The notes: generated by a model not told the origin, from the letters alone. 38,181 bases of DNA from a bacterium (GCA_016931965.1 JAFGDT010000076.1:1-38181), one strand, 5' to 3'. Counted from the first letter of the stretch, positions 26,289-34,005 are shown. Made by a program: numbers and translations.

Positions 26289-26855
26289 TCATAAAAGGAG
26301 ACCAAACGTGATGGTGACAACTTGTGGTTTGTCGCTGGGATTGAATAACAGATGCCATCGGATTTCGAGAACGCTGTTCCATCGGGTGTGATAGGACCAG
26401 CTGATCCAACCGATATTCAATCCGATCGTATTGAGGTTGTCCCGATCATCCTCATATTGCCGTGAAAGATGATATTGCCCCAACCCCAACGCAACAAACG
26501 ATTCATTCGAAACAATCCCTCCCATATGGCAAAGCAAATCAGCCGATACCCACACCACATCAAAACGCAATTGATCATTCCGGTTGTTAATCGTACCCAA
26601 ACCGAATGTGTGGAGTCCATATCCATTGATCTGGAGCGCCATTTTGCGTACAAATCGGATGTTCACAGAACCACCGCCCAAAACAGAAATGGGAGCGCGA
26701 AATTGTGCAATTGGAATTTTGGGCAAACCCAAACCGGCTGAAATGCCAAAGCGGATTGTTTTCATGGATATCGTTTGAGAGATACCGTCTCCTCTAAATA
26801 TGAAAACCAACCATAAAGAAACTCCAATGAGTGACCATTTTTTATAAATGGACAT
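26289..26855 (-). CDS. Probable outer-membrane beta-barrel protein
   Basis: A 188-residue protein with a signal peptide (about 1-27, ending GISQ) and alternating amphipathic strands rich in Gly and aromatic residues (IRFGISAGLGLP, ALQINGYGLHTFGLG, SFVALGLGQYHLS, NTIGLNIGWISWSYH). It ends in a beta-strand VVTITFGLLL like an outer-membrane insertion signal, though without a terminal aromatic. No specific family recognised. The ATG has AAGGAGAAGGGA upstream, inside the hisF coding region: the two genes overlap by 14 bp and are probably coupled. Confidence 0.6.
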   Translation of the reverse strand: MSIYKKWSLIGVSLWLVFIFRGDGISQTISMKTIRFGISAGLGLPKIPIAQFRAPISVLGGGSVNIRFVRKMALQINGYGLHTFGLGTINNRNDQLRFDVVWVSADLLCHMGGIVSNESFVALGLGQYHLSRQYEDDRDNLNTIGLNIGWISWSYHTRWNSVLEIRWHLLFNPSDKPQVVTITFGLLL

Positions 26856-27606
26856 CGATTCCCTTCTCCTTCAAATAGGTTTTGACCTGATGAATATTCA
26901 ATAATCTGAAATGAAAAACCGATGCGGCAAGCAAAATATCAGCACCACCCTCGACAACAGCTTGATAGAAATGTTCCAGTTTTCCGGCGCCGCCTGAAGC
27001 CACCACAGGCAGACGGACGGCATCGGAAATGGCCCGTATAAATTCGAGGTCATACCCTTCCTGAGTGCCATCCCCATCCATGCTGGTCGGCAGAATCACA
27101 CCGGCGCCCAAATCTTCGCACTGTTTGGCCCAATCGACCGCATCCCTACCTACAGGTTTGGTCCCTCCCGAAACGACCACTTCGAACCCCGAGGCCATCT
27201 CCCTGTTCCTGCGGGCATCAATGGCGACTGTGACTTTTTCAGATCCATAGATTTTCGCAGCCTGATTGATCAAATCCGGATTTTGAACAGCCGCGCTGTT
27301 CACAGAGATTTTGTCGGCGCCAGCTTGAAAAACCAGATCATAATCTTCGAGAGAACCTATTCCCCCTCCTACAGTTAAGGGGATATTGATAACGGAGGAG
27401 ACATTTCGGATCCATTCCAGGCGGGTTTTCCGGTTTTCCACCGTCGCGGCAATATCCAGCATGGCCAGTTCATCGGCACCTTCTTCCTGATAAAACGAGG
27501 CGTTTTCGACAGGATCACCCGCATCTTTCAGATCAACAAAATGGACGCCTTTCACAACCCGGCCTTCTTTCATATCCAGACATGGCATGATTTTAATCAC
27601 ACCCAT
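26842..27606 (-). CDS. hisF: Imidazole glycerol phosphate synthase subunit HisF (orphan)
   Basis: A 254-residue (beta/alpha)8 cyclase. Motifs: MPCLDMKEGRVVKGVHFVDLKDAGDPVE (catalytic Asp in CLD), LTVGGGIGS, GADKISVNSAA, VAIDARR (second catalytic Asp), LPTSMDGDGTQEGYD and VVASGGAGKLEHF. With HisH it would convert PRFAR to imidazole glycerol phosphate and AICAR in histidine synthesis. No hisH or any other his gene is in the window; the neighbours are envelope and cell-wall genes. The ATG at 27606 has AAAGGA six bases upstream; a GTG lies immediately before it. A HisF homologue in another amidotransferase system is possible. Confidence 0.92.
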   Translation of the reverse strand: MGVIKIMPCLDMKEGRVVKGVHFVDLKDAGDPVENASFYQEEGADELAMLDIAATVENRKTRLEWIRNVSSVINIPLTVGGGIGSLEDYDLVFQAGADKISVNSAAVQNPDLINQAAKIYGSEKVTVAIDARRNREMASGFEVVVSGGTKPVGRDAVDWAKQCEDLGAGVILPTSMDGDGTQEGYDLEFIRAISDAVRLPVVASGGAGKLEHFYQAVVEGGADILLAASVFHFRLLNIHQVKTYLKEKGIDVHL

Positions 27607-27649
27607 CACATATCCTTTCTAAACTCTTGACGAAACAAATGGTTACACT

Positions 27650-29506
27650 TTATCGATTCTCTTTTAAGAAATTCTCCAATCCTTTCAATATGGCTTTCGC
27701 ACATCTCTTCTGGTAATCGGGCTGAACCAAAAGCATCTCTTGCTGGGGAATAATCATAAAAGCTTCTTCAGTCAAGACGGCCACCATCTGGGTTGTTCGG
27801 CAGAGAGCCAGATCCGCATAATACACACCCATATCCGGCAATTTAAGTTCTCTTAATACTTCCTCATGAATGAGAGTTGCCAGCTGTCTGCTCATGGGAT
27901 GATAGTAATAGGTTGAACTGCCATTGTTTTTCCAGGGATTGGTACCATCTGGGACAGAATTAAAATGGATGCTGACAAGAATATCGGCATTCACGACATC
28001 GGCCAGTTTGGACCTTGCGCGCAGATCGATCCCCTGACTGCCTTCCCGGGTCATTACCACAATAGCGCCTTTCGATTCCAGCATCTCTTGAAGATGCAAA
28101 GCAACACCCATATTCACATCCCGTTCTGCTAATCCGGTCGGTCCGACAGCACCCAGATCGGGTCTGTGCCCGGGATCAAGACAGATGACGATATCTTTAA
28201 AAGGAGACCCCGGCCATCCCGCAATATCGGGCTTTCGTTTGATATCGATCTCCAGCGTATTCCCGTTGTATCGGGCATCGTATCCCCATTGCTGCGCTTC
28301 ATTGAAAGTCATTTCGACGGTATAGACCCGGTTGGACATCTGAGTCCAGCGAATATCACGAATCAGGGGATTCGATATGTCCTGCGGTATCCAATCGGTA
28401 TCCGACCACACTCCATATAACGTAATGACGAGAGACGACGGCTCGATTCTTTGCTGAATATGAAAGGGAACTCGCACATCGAGAGGGATAATGATCCGTA
28501 CGCGATCCTCCAACTGCCTGGTCCTGATGACGCTGACAACGGCTTCCGGAACCGGCGTTCCTCGGGGAAGAAGACGAAAGGATCCATCCGGAATCCAGGC
28601 TTCCTGACCCTCCCCCAAATGGATCCGCCACCAATCACCTTTCTTACCGGTGATCCAGACCTGAACCCCTTCCGGCAGAAACCAGGTATAGGCTTGTTCC
28701 GGACCGGGCCGTGCTACAGTCGTCTCCTCGGTCAGCACTGCAATCGTCGGAACAGGTGAATGGTCGACCGTCAGCTTGCCCTCAGCTTCAATAGAGACGG
28801 TATCTGCATGGTGATCGACCAGATGGAATCTGACTTGGGCTTCTTGAACCACGTCCCAGAGCTGGATTTGATAGACACCTGTGTATACACCGGACATCTG
28901 AGTTGCATTAACCGTCAACGTGCTGAATATCAAATCTTCCACATTGACCGTATAAGAAGATAACTGCTCTGTCATGGGAATACTCCATGCAAGGCCTTCG
29001 ATATCAAAAAAGGCCTGACAACCTGGTGTTCCCTTGACCGAGACTTCAAAAAGATCTCCCGGTTTAAGAATCGAAGACACCCGCGGATAGACATAAGAAG
29101 TATCAAATCCAAGAGAATCGTCAGGAAAGGGTCGCAGTGGATAAGGAATTTGTACCTTTCTTTCAACCATGGTCGTATCCCCGCCGAGAACAGAAAAGCA
29201 ATGAAAGACAAACTCCCCTGGCAATATGGGCAAATAAGCCAAAAAGGCACCGTTGACATAAACATCGACGGGATAATCATTAATCGAGAGATTGCTTCCC
29301 GACGTCACGAATCCGTAAATGAATGTGGAATCACGTGCATGGACAACCTGATTTTCCTGTGGATAAACAATGTGGATTTTTGGTTTTTCGGCCCACAATG
29401 GCTGAGCATAGAGGATGATCCATAAACTAACGACAATACAATTACTTATTCTCCTCAAAATGATTTTTCCCATTTCTTTTGAATTGTATAAATTAAACTT
29501 GACCAT
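27650..29506 (-). CDS. N-acetylmuramoyl-L-alanine amidase with SH3 and AMIN-like regions
   Basis: A 618-residue exported peptidoglycan hydrolase. Signal peptide to about residue 39 (ends PLWA). An N-terminal Ig-like domain follows (about 42-130, VYPQENQVVHARDSTFIYGFV), then a middle beta-rich region, an SH3-like domain (about 260-320, WWRIHLGEGQEAWIPDG), an AMIN-like region (about 325-430) and a C-terminal Amidase_3 domain (about 437-618). Zinc ligands are His447 (DPGH), Glu461 (GLAER) and His514 (SIHFN); catalytic Glu580/581 (LTEE). All are present. The ATG at 29506 overlaps the upstream ATPase gene by 14 bp; the ATG at 29473 would leave 20 bp and start nearer the signal peptide. Likely acts in cell separation or wall remodelling. 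Confidence 0.93.
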   Translation of the reverse strand: MVKFNLYNSKEMGKIILRRISNCIVVSLWIILYAQPLWAEKPKIHIVYPQENQVVHARDSTFIYGFVTSGSNLSINDYPVDVYVNGAFLAYLPILPGEFVFHCFSVLGGDTTMVERKVQIPYPLRPFPDDSLGFDTSYVYPRVSSILKPGDLFEVSVKGTPGCQAFFDIEGLAWSIPMTEQLSSYTVNVEDLIFSTLTVNATQMSGVYTGVYQIQLWDVVQEAQVRFHLVDHHADTVSIEAEGKLTVDHSPVPTIAVLTEETTVARPGPEQAYTWFLPEGVQVWITGKKGDWWRIHLGEGQEAWIPDGSFRLLPRGTPVPEAVVSVIRTRQLEDRVRIIIPLDVRVPFHIQQRIEPSSLVITLYGVWSDTDWIPQDISNPLIRDIRWTQMSNRVYTVEMTFNEAQQWGYDARYNGNTLEIDIKRKPDIAGWPGSPFKDIVICLDPGHRPDLGAVGPTGLAERDVNMGVALHLQEMLESKGAIVVMTREGSQGIDLRARSKLADVVNADILVSIHFNSVPDGTNPWKNNGSSTYYYHPMSRQLATLIHEEVLRELKLPDMGVYYADLALCRTTQMVAVLTEEAFMIIPQQEMLLVQPDYQKRCAKAILKGLENFLKENR

Positions 29507-30236
29507 CGGATCCGAACCGTTCCAAATATTTGTTCTGATGATTCATAAAATCTTTATAAAATTGATAATATTCTGTTTCTTGATATGCGACCGGTTTGAT
29601 CGGAATGTAATCAAAACTCAATATCGTTGATCCGGGGCAAGCCAACAGAATGGGTGAATGTGTGGCGATCACAAACTGTGCATGCCCGGCGCGGCTCATC
29701 TGGATAAGCAGATCCAGCAATTCCATTTGGCTTTTTGGTGAAAGGGCCGTTTCAGGCTCATCCATAAAATAGAGACCCTTGATCCGATAGCGGGCTCTGA
29801 AAAAAGAGATCAACGATTGTCCGTGGGATTGTGTCAGGAGAGATTTCCCGCCGAAATAATCAAGAATCTGAGGATCCATGGATGCCCAGTCATCTAAAAT
29901 CTGGGAAAAATTGCGAAATATATCCGAGGCAAAAAACGATCCAGGTACGGATCCATCGCGCCATTCAATACCGATGGCTCTGTACAGTTCTTTTTCATAG
30001 GGATTGGGTTTGAACCGTTTTCTCTCACTACTCTCCCAGATATGGATACCGCACTTGATCGACAGTGCCCTGAGAAGAGTCGATTTCCCGGTGCCATTCT
30101 CTCCAATAAAGAACGTCACAGGGGATAAAAATTCAATAAAGTGTGTCTTTTGAAATAAATCCAGATGGAATGGATAGCATTCCCGTGTCGGATATCTATC
30201 GGCATACAATCGTACTTTTTGAAGATGAGTTGACAT
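29493..30236 (-). CDS. AAA/ABC-type ATPase, stand-alone (COG3910-like)
   Basis: A 247-residue soluble ATPase of the SMC/ABC-like AAA_21/AAA_23 group. Walker A GENGTGKST (45-53), a short degenerate signature LLTQSHGQSL (about 133-142), Walker B GLYFMDEPE (Asp159, Glu160) and a switch histidine ATHSPILL (His193). There is no TOPRIM or nuclease domain as in OLD proteins and no long coiled coil. Family function is unknown. It is the first gene of the run through the amidase and hisF. The ATG has only a weak ribosome binding site. Confidence 0.88.
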   Translation of the reverse strand: MSTHLQKVRLYADRYPTRECYPFHLDLFQKTHFIEFLSPVTFFIGENGTGKSTLLRALSIKCGIHIWESSERKRFKPNPYEKELYRAIGIEWRDGSVPGSFFASDIFRNFSQILDDWASMDPQILDYFGGKSLLTQSHGQSLISFFRARYRIKGLYFMDEPETALSPKSQMELLDLLIQMSRAGHAQFVIATHSPILLACPGSTILSFDYIPIKPVAYQETEYYQFYKDFMNHQNKYLERFGSDGQV

Positions 30237-30285
30237 GATATCTTCGGTTCAAATTAAGATGATACAAAATCGCGTGGTCTGTTAT

Positions 30286-30618
30286 TCAAAATGATTTAAC
30301 CGAGGCTCTGCGCAGTTGATTTTTCAATTTTTTAATCTCTTTCCGTACAGCTTTCAACTTTTTAGAGTCATGTTCTTGCAGTATTTTATCTTTTTTGACC
30401 TTGAGTTCTTTTATTTTCGATTTAATGTTTGACTTATCAATCCCGATTACTTCATGGTGTTCATGCATATCAATGTTCAAAGCAGTACATATGGCTTTGA
30501 GCAGATGGTCTTTATTCATCTGTGTATATCCCTGAACAGCCTCATGCTCGATTCCCTCTGCAATCTTTTTGAGTTCGGCAAGTGTTACATGCTTGAGTTC
30601 TTTAAACGTGTAATCCAT
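30286..30618 (-). CDS. Small SAP/Rho-N-like protein with basic coiled coil
   Basis: A 110-residue cytoplasmic protein. Residues about 10-50 (LAELKKIAEGIEHEAVQGY...NKDHLLKAICTALNID) look like a Rho N-terminal/SAP-type helix-extension-helix, a nucleic-acid-binding fold. A middle segment contains HEHHEV. The C-terminal half is a lysine-rich coiled coil (about 65-105). It may bind RNA or DNA. The start is the ATG nine bases after AAAGGAG; an upstream TTG abuts that site and is less likely. Divergent from the small plus-strand gene at 30885. Confidence 0.7.
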   Translation of the reverse strand: MDYTFKELKHVTLAELKKIAEGIEHEAVQGYTQMNKDHLLKAICTALNIDMHEHHEVIGIDKSNIKSKIKELKVKKDKILQEHDSKKLKAVRKEIKKLKNQLRRASVKSF

Positions 30619-30884
30619 ATTGCGCAACTCCTTTTTTTATTTTTAGCAGACCTTACCTTTTATGGATCTTCTTAATGATAGATCCAAATCGATTGATTAT
30701 ACAACCGATTGTACGATATGAAAGATATAAAATTAATATTGATATGCAAGTAGGAATTTTATCAACAATTACTTTGGTACAGAAAATATCTCACCAATGA
30801 ATAAATCACTTGATTTTTATAAAAAGACTTTTAATATATACTGAATCATGTTGTGATAAAATAAATGATGGAGGAAGAGAATCG
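30619..30884. other. Divergent intergenic region with two short dyads
   Basis: It separates two divergent small genes. Two inverted repeats are visible: TGGATCT/AGATCCA (30663-30669 and 30680-30686), and TACAA-CCGA-TTGTA (30700-30713). Either could be an operator shared by the two genes; the first would also form a hairpin in the minus-strand leader. A plus-strand promoter candidate is listed separately. Confidence 0.3.
30810..30837 (+). promoter_or_regulatory. Candidate sigma-70 promoter of the 70-residue hypothetical gene
   Basis: TTGATT (30810-30815) and TAATAT (30832-30837) are 16 bp apart, about 47 bp upstream of the ATG at 30885. Both boxes are plausible, but the region is AT-rich, so chance matches are likely. 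Confidence 0.4.
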
Positions 30885-31097
30885 ATGGGTTTATATCCAA
30901 TTGAATTTATTGATAAAAATAACAACATAAGAACCGGATTAACAAACAACGAATCTTTTGGCCATAAAGGTGCATGGATCTGGAATTCGGGCAAAAGGGA
31001 ATTTATTAAAATGCATCAGATTGTTCAATCAACGAAAGTGCTGAATGTCATTCATCGACGGAAAGACAAAGAGCCGGAAGGTGAAGAAAAGGATTGA
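30885..31097 (+). CDS. Hypothetical small protein, 70 residues
   Basis: I do not recognise this protein. The ATG follows a GGAGGAAGAG ribosome binding site and a plausible promoter, which is why I accept it despite its size. It has a compact, folded-looking N-terminal part (YPIEFIDKNNNIRTGLTNNE, then KGAWIWNSGKREFIKMHQIV) and a charged C-terminal tail (RRKDKEPEGEEKD). No signal peptide or membrane segment. It is one of few plus-strand genes here. The frame is open further upstream to 30810, but that part lacks a ribosome binding site. Confidence 0.55.
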   Translation: MGLYPIEFIDKNNNIRTGLTNNESFGHKGAWIWNSGKREFIKMHQIVQSTKVLNVIHRRKDKEPEGEEKD

Positions 31098-31369
31098 GAG
31101 ATAATTTATTTACACAATGGGTATCAACCGGTTAAAAACCATAACTTAAACCCTAAACATAACATCATTTCATCAAACACATTTCTATCATTTCATTTAT
31201 ACAGACAAAAAATAGTCCGTAAAAGAGGGGGAGAGATTTTTATTGATTACGCCTCCCAGGGTGTGTCCATTTGGATAGCATGAACAAATGACCTTCGACT
31301 ATGATCTAATCTTACCTCATAAATTGAAAAAGTTTCGATTATACAAGAAGTTTTGTCGACCAAGATTTT

Positions 31370-31505
31370 TTATTGTCCCAATAAGATCGATCCCGAATTG
31401 TAAAACGTTCCCGCCACGGCAGCCGTCATCTGACAAACCAATGTTGCTGTAAGCAGAGCTCTGAGCGCCAATTTCTCTGAGCTTCCCACTGAGGAGTTTC
31501 CCCTC
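31370..31505 (-). pseudogene. Broken second copy of the nupC 3' end
   Basis: Read on the minus strand, this segment encodes ALRALLTATLVCQMTAAVAG and then TFYNSGSILLGQ-stop. It corresponds to the last 30 or so residues of the NupC transporter encoded at 32381-33688. The final 52 nt (31379-31430) are identical to 32387-32438; upstream of that the match drops to roughly 70% and contains a frameshift near the KLREIGA segment. No 5' part of the gene is present. It is therefore a remnant of a nupC paralogue, or a duplicated tail left by an insertion. The vapBC genes lie between the two copies. Confidence 0.75.
31379..31430. repeat. 52-bp perfect direct repeat, copy 1
   Basis: Identical over 52 nt to 32387-32438, in the same orientation and exactly 1008 bp apart. 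This copy is in the nupC remnant. The interval between the copies holds vapC, vapB, their promoter/operator and a terminator-like hairpin. Recombination between copies would delete the toxin-antitoxin module. Confidence 0.9.
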
Positions 31506-31585
31506 CCCACACAGACACCGGAAACGATTCACTTTTTTGATCATCGTTCATAATCAATAAAAACCATTTATAATCCTTCGATATC

Positions 31586-31993
31586 TTATATCGCTCGACC
31601 TGGTTTGATCACCTGCAGATTCAGATGGCTTTCCATCGGATTGAAATCCTGATCGTCATGCAGCAAAGGAAGTTGGCAGGCAAGACAGAAAGTGGCAATC
31701 ATCACATCCATGGTTTTCCGTACAGTGAGCCCTCTCTTTTTCAGAAAACGGAAATTCTTTGCACTCTGAACAGCCAAATCTCTGCCAAGCATATCAAAAA
31801 AGGGAAACGGCGAAAACAATTCCAAAGCCTGTTTGAAATCCTTATCCGAACGAAAACCCTGTAATACTTCGGTCAATACAAGATCCCCGATGGCCACAGA
31901 TTCCTTATCCAGTATACTATCCAGATAATCTGTTTGCCAGGTGATTTCCCCATTGAAATAATCGATCCAGACGGATGTGTCCACAAAAATCAT
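31586..31993 (-). CDS. vapC: PIN-domain toxin of a VapBC module
   Basis: A 135-residue PIN-domain ribonuclease. The acidic active site is present: Asp5 (FVDTSVWIDYF), Glu42 (LTEVLQG), Asp96 (KTMDVMIATFC) and Asp114/116 (LHDDQDF). VapC toxins cleave tRNA or rRNA when the antitoxin is lost. The ATG overlaps the antitoxin stop by 4 bp (ATGA), the standard coupling. Length and motifs are typical. The module lies between a nupC gene and a fragment of its 3' end. Confidence 0.95.
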   Translation of the reverse strand: MIFVDTSVWIDYFNGEITWQTDYLDSILDKESVAIGDLVLTEVLQGFRSDKDFKQALELFSPFPFFDMLGRDLAVQSAKNFRFLKKRGLTVRKTMDVMIATFCLACQLPLLHDDQDFNPMESHLNLQVIKPGRAI

Positions 31994-32184
31994 GAATCCA
32001 GCCGCATTTTATCCAGATCGCCATGCCATTTCAGTTTACCCCGATAATGACGAACCGCTTTTTGACGGCTGAATTGTACCAACAGTTTCAAACCCGCTTC
32101 AATGGCATCCTTTTTCGTCTGTAAACCCGATGTCCTTAAGGCGGTATCCATGAGCTGGTCATCAATAACGACATTGGTTCTCAT
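31990..32184 (-). CDS. vapB: VapB-type antitoxin
   Basis: A 64-residue protein with the N-terminal ribbon-helix-helix pattern MRTNVVIDDQLMDTALRTSGLQTKKDAIEAGLKLLV of the VapB/type II antitoxin family, and a C-terminal segment (RHYRGKLKWHGDLDKMRLDS) typical for wrapping the PIN toxin. The ATG has GAGG seven bases upstream. Its promoter and a perfect 12-bp-arm palindrome precede it; the VapB or VapBC complex is expected to bind there and autoregulate. Confidence 0.93.
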   Translation of the reverse strand: MRTNVVIDDQLMDTALRTSGLQTKKDAIEAGLKLLVQFSRQKAVRHYRGKLKWHGDLDKMRLDS

Positions 32185-32195
32185 CGACTCACCTC

Positions 32196-32226
32196 AATGT
32201 GTATATTCTGAATCAATATACACATT
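32196..32226. promoter_or_regulatory. VapBC operator palindrome
   Basis: Two perfect 12-bp arms, AATGTGTATATT (32196-32207) and AATATACACATT (32215-32226), with a 7-nt spacer. The palindrome lies between the vapB -10 box and its ribosome binding site, so a bound repressor would cover the transcription start. This is the usual arrangement for ribbon-helix-helix antitoxin autoregulation. Confidence 0.85.
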
Positions 32227-32229
32227 TCT

Positions 32230-32259
32230 ATTATAAAATGAAAGTGAAAATAATAACAA
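32230..32259 (-). promoter_or_regulatory. vapBC promoter
   Basis: On the minus strand TTGTTA (32259-32254) and a perfect TATAAT (32235-32230) are 18 bp apart, directly upstream of the operator palindrome. Confidence 0.65.
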
Positions 32260-32264
32260 TTACC

Positions 32265-32290
32265 ATTCCGGCAATGTTTTGAGCCGGAAT
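32265..32290 (-). terminator. Hairpin between nupC and vapB, probable nupC terminator
   Basis: A perfect 8-bp GC-rich stem ATTCCGGC/GCCGGAAT with a 10-nt loop, about 90 bp past the nupC stop. On the minus strand it is followed by GGTAATTGTTATTATTTT, a moderately T-rich tail. It would insulate vapBC from nupC. Confidence 0.5.
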
Positions 32291-32380
32291 CCATCTGTTT
32301 TTCCCTTTAGACTTTATCGATACTCAATATCCCCAAACAAATTACAATGATGTACAAAAAAACATAAAATTCTATTCTTA

Positions 32381-33688
32381 CTACCTCAATAAGATCGATC
32401 CCGAATTGTAAAACGTTCCCGCCACGGCAGCCGTCATCAGGCAGGCCAGTGTCGCTGCCAGGAGAGCTCTGGGTCCCAGTCGGGAGAGCTCTTTTGTCCG
32501 GTCAGGCGCCAGGGCGCTGATGCCGCCGACAAAAATGGCCAAGGAAGCCACATGGGTAAAACCGCAGAGAGCGTATGTGCAGATCACAACCGACCGCATA
32601 TCGGTGATGGTATGCGACTGCATCAGCACAGCCAGATCCTGATAGGCGGTCAACTCGGTGACGACCAGACGCTCGCCGATGAGCTGGGCGATCTGAAAGC
32701 CGTCCGCTGGATGGACGCCGATTATCAGGGTAAACGGATAAAACAGATATCCCAGCAGATGTTTCAAACTCCATTCGAATTTCAAACCCGTGATCTGATT
32801 GATCAAACCCCCACCCTGCATGAATACGAGGTCGATCAGCGCCACAATCCCTAAAAATGCAAGCAGCAATGCCGCGATACTCATCACCAGTTTTAATCCA
32901 TCATTGGCCCCATCAATGGCGGCTTCAATGATATTGTCCTGTTTTGCATATTCGGGTTTGACATGAATGCCTAATGTCTGCGGTTTTTCGAGCTCGGGTA
33001 TCAGCAGTTTGGACATGATCAGTGCGGCCGGAGCCGACAGAAGGGATGCTGACACGAGATGTCCCGCAATTGTCGGAAACTGCTCCTGCAAAATAAAAAC
33101 ATAGGACGCCAGCACACTGGATGCAATGGTCGCCATGCAGGCTGTCAGGATCGTATGCAGTTCCGAACGGGTCATTTTCGATATCAACGGACGGATGGTC
33201 AAGGGGGACTCGATGCCTACAAAAATATTCGAAGAAACGCACAGGGATTCCGCACCACTCAACCGCATCAGCCTGGTAAACAGTCTGGCAAAGAGCTGAA
33301 TAAGAAAGGGCATCACCTTGAGGTAATAGAGCAGGCCCATCAGAGCCGAAAAGAAGACAACGGCGGGAAGCGCCTGAAAAGCAAGAAAAAATCCGAGAGA
33401 GGTCTCACCGCTGTCATTGGTCATTCCAGGCGGAAGTGCCAGCCGACCGAACAGAAATTGCGTCCCTGCCGAAGCGCTGTCTAAAATTTTCAAAACAACC
33501 TGATTGATAACAAGAAATACCTTCCCGCCGATGGGAAGGATAAAGATAAAAAAGGCGAAAACAAACTGCAGCAGAACACCCCAGAGAATGACACGCCAAT
33601 TCAGCACTTTTTTATTTGATGAACAGAGATAGGCAATGCCCATCAACAAAAAAATACCGACAAAGCTGACAAGATTGTAAATGCTCAT
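32381..33688 (-). CDS. nupC: Concentrative nucleoside transporter, NupC/CNT family
   Basis: A 435-residue polytopic inner-membrane symporter that imports nucleosides with H+ or Na+. About nine to ten hydrophobic segments are visible. Family motifs: GETSLGFFLAFQALP, SSNIFVGIESPLTIRP (substrate/cation site), MTRSELHTILTACMATIASSV, GVHPADGFQIAQLIGERLVVTEL and the C-terminal MTAAVAGTFYNSGSIL. Length is typical. The ATG follows GAGGG at good spacing. Upstream is a perfect 19-bp dyad overlapping the probable promoter. The 3' end is duplicated at 31370-31505. The gene is richer in GC than the AT-rich stretches around it. Confidence 0.94.
   Translation of the reverse strand: MSIYNLVSFVGIFLLMGIAYLCSSNKKVLNWRVILWGVLLQFVFAFFIFILPIGGKVFLVINQVVLKILDSASAGTQFLFGRLALPPGMTNDSGETSLGFFLAFQALPAVVFFSALMGLLYYLKVMPFLIQLFARLFTRLMRLSGAESLCVSSNIFVGIESPLTIRPLISKMTRSELHTILTACMATIASSVLASYVFILQEQFPTIAGHLVSASLLSAPAALIMSKLLIPELEKPQTLGIHVKPEYAKQDNIIEAAIDGANDGLKLVMSIAALLLAFLGIVALIDLVFMQGGGLINQITGLKFEWSLKHLLGYLFYPFTLIIGVHPADGFQIAQLIGERLVVTELTAYQDLAVLMQSHTITDMRSVVICTYALCGFTHVASLAIFVGGISALAPDRTKELSRLGPRALLAATLACLMTAAVAGTFYNSGSILLR
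32387..32438. repeat. 52-bp perfect direct repeat, copy 2 (nupC 3' end)
   Basis: The original copy, inside the last codons of nupC. Identical to 31379-31430. Confidence 0.9.
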
Positions 33689-33735
33689 GATATTCCCTCT
33701 ATTTTATACTGGATAATTTGCCCTTTTATATGATA

Positions 33736-33754
33736 CATTGTTGAGTCAACAATG
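33736..33754. promoter_or_regulatory. Perfect 19-bp dyad upstream of nupC, candidate operator
   Basis: CATTGTTGA-G-TCAACAATG is a perfect inverted repeat with one central base. On the minus strand its TTGTTG can serve as a -35 box with TATAAA 16 bp downstream, placing the dyad over the nupC promoter. It resembles an operator for a dimeric repressor such as a LacI- or GntR-type protein; the regulator is not in the window. Confidence 0.6.
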
Positions 33755-33773
33755 CGCTCTTCATAATGATTGT

Positions 33774-33810
33774 CCTTGCGAAAGCCAATTTATCGACCTG
33801 AAGCAATCCC
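33774..33810. repeat. REP-like repeat, copy 1
   Basis: CCTTGCGAAAGCC...GACCTGAAGCAATCCC; the ends TTGC and GCAA are complementary. It is the most diverged of three related units in this intergenic region. Confidence 0.5.
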
Positions 33811-33824
33811 TTTCCTTCATTAAG

Positions 33825-33857
33825 TCATTGCGAGGAGCGATAGCGACAACGCAATCC
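33825..33857. repeat. REP-like repeat, copy 2
   Basis: CATTGCGAGGAGCGATAGCG followed by ACAACGCAATCCC. The outer ATTGCG/CGCAAT are inverted. This matches the widespread CATTGCGAGGAGC...GCAATC type of repetitive extragenic element known from many bacterial genomes. Confidence 0.7.
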
Positions 33858-33969
33858 CCTTCCACATGTACAAAACCCTCGTTTTTTTATTCATTATCAT
33901 ACTTCCAACACTGAACGAGACTGCTTCGCATGATTTCATCAGGCTCGCAGAAACAACGTTTATTCTTGT

Positions 33970-34005
33970 CATTGCGAGGGTTGATTTATCAGCCCGAAGC
34001 AATCT
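33970..34005. repeat. REP-like repeat, copy 3
   Basis: CATTGCGAGGGTTGATTTAT followed by CAGCCCGAAGCAATCTC. Inverted arms ATTGC/GCAAT enclose a second near-palindrome GGGTTGAT/ATCAGCCC, so it should fold as a hairpin. Confidence 0.65.

Noticed and set aside
31317..31544. 75-codon minus-strand open frame
   Set aside because: It reads the nupC 3' remnant in a wrong frame; the homologous frame encodes TAAVAGTFYNSGSIL.
33059..33484. 141-codon plus-strand open frame
   Set aside because: Antisense shadow of the nupC gene.
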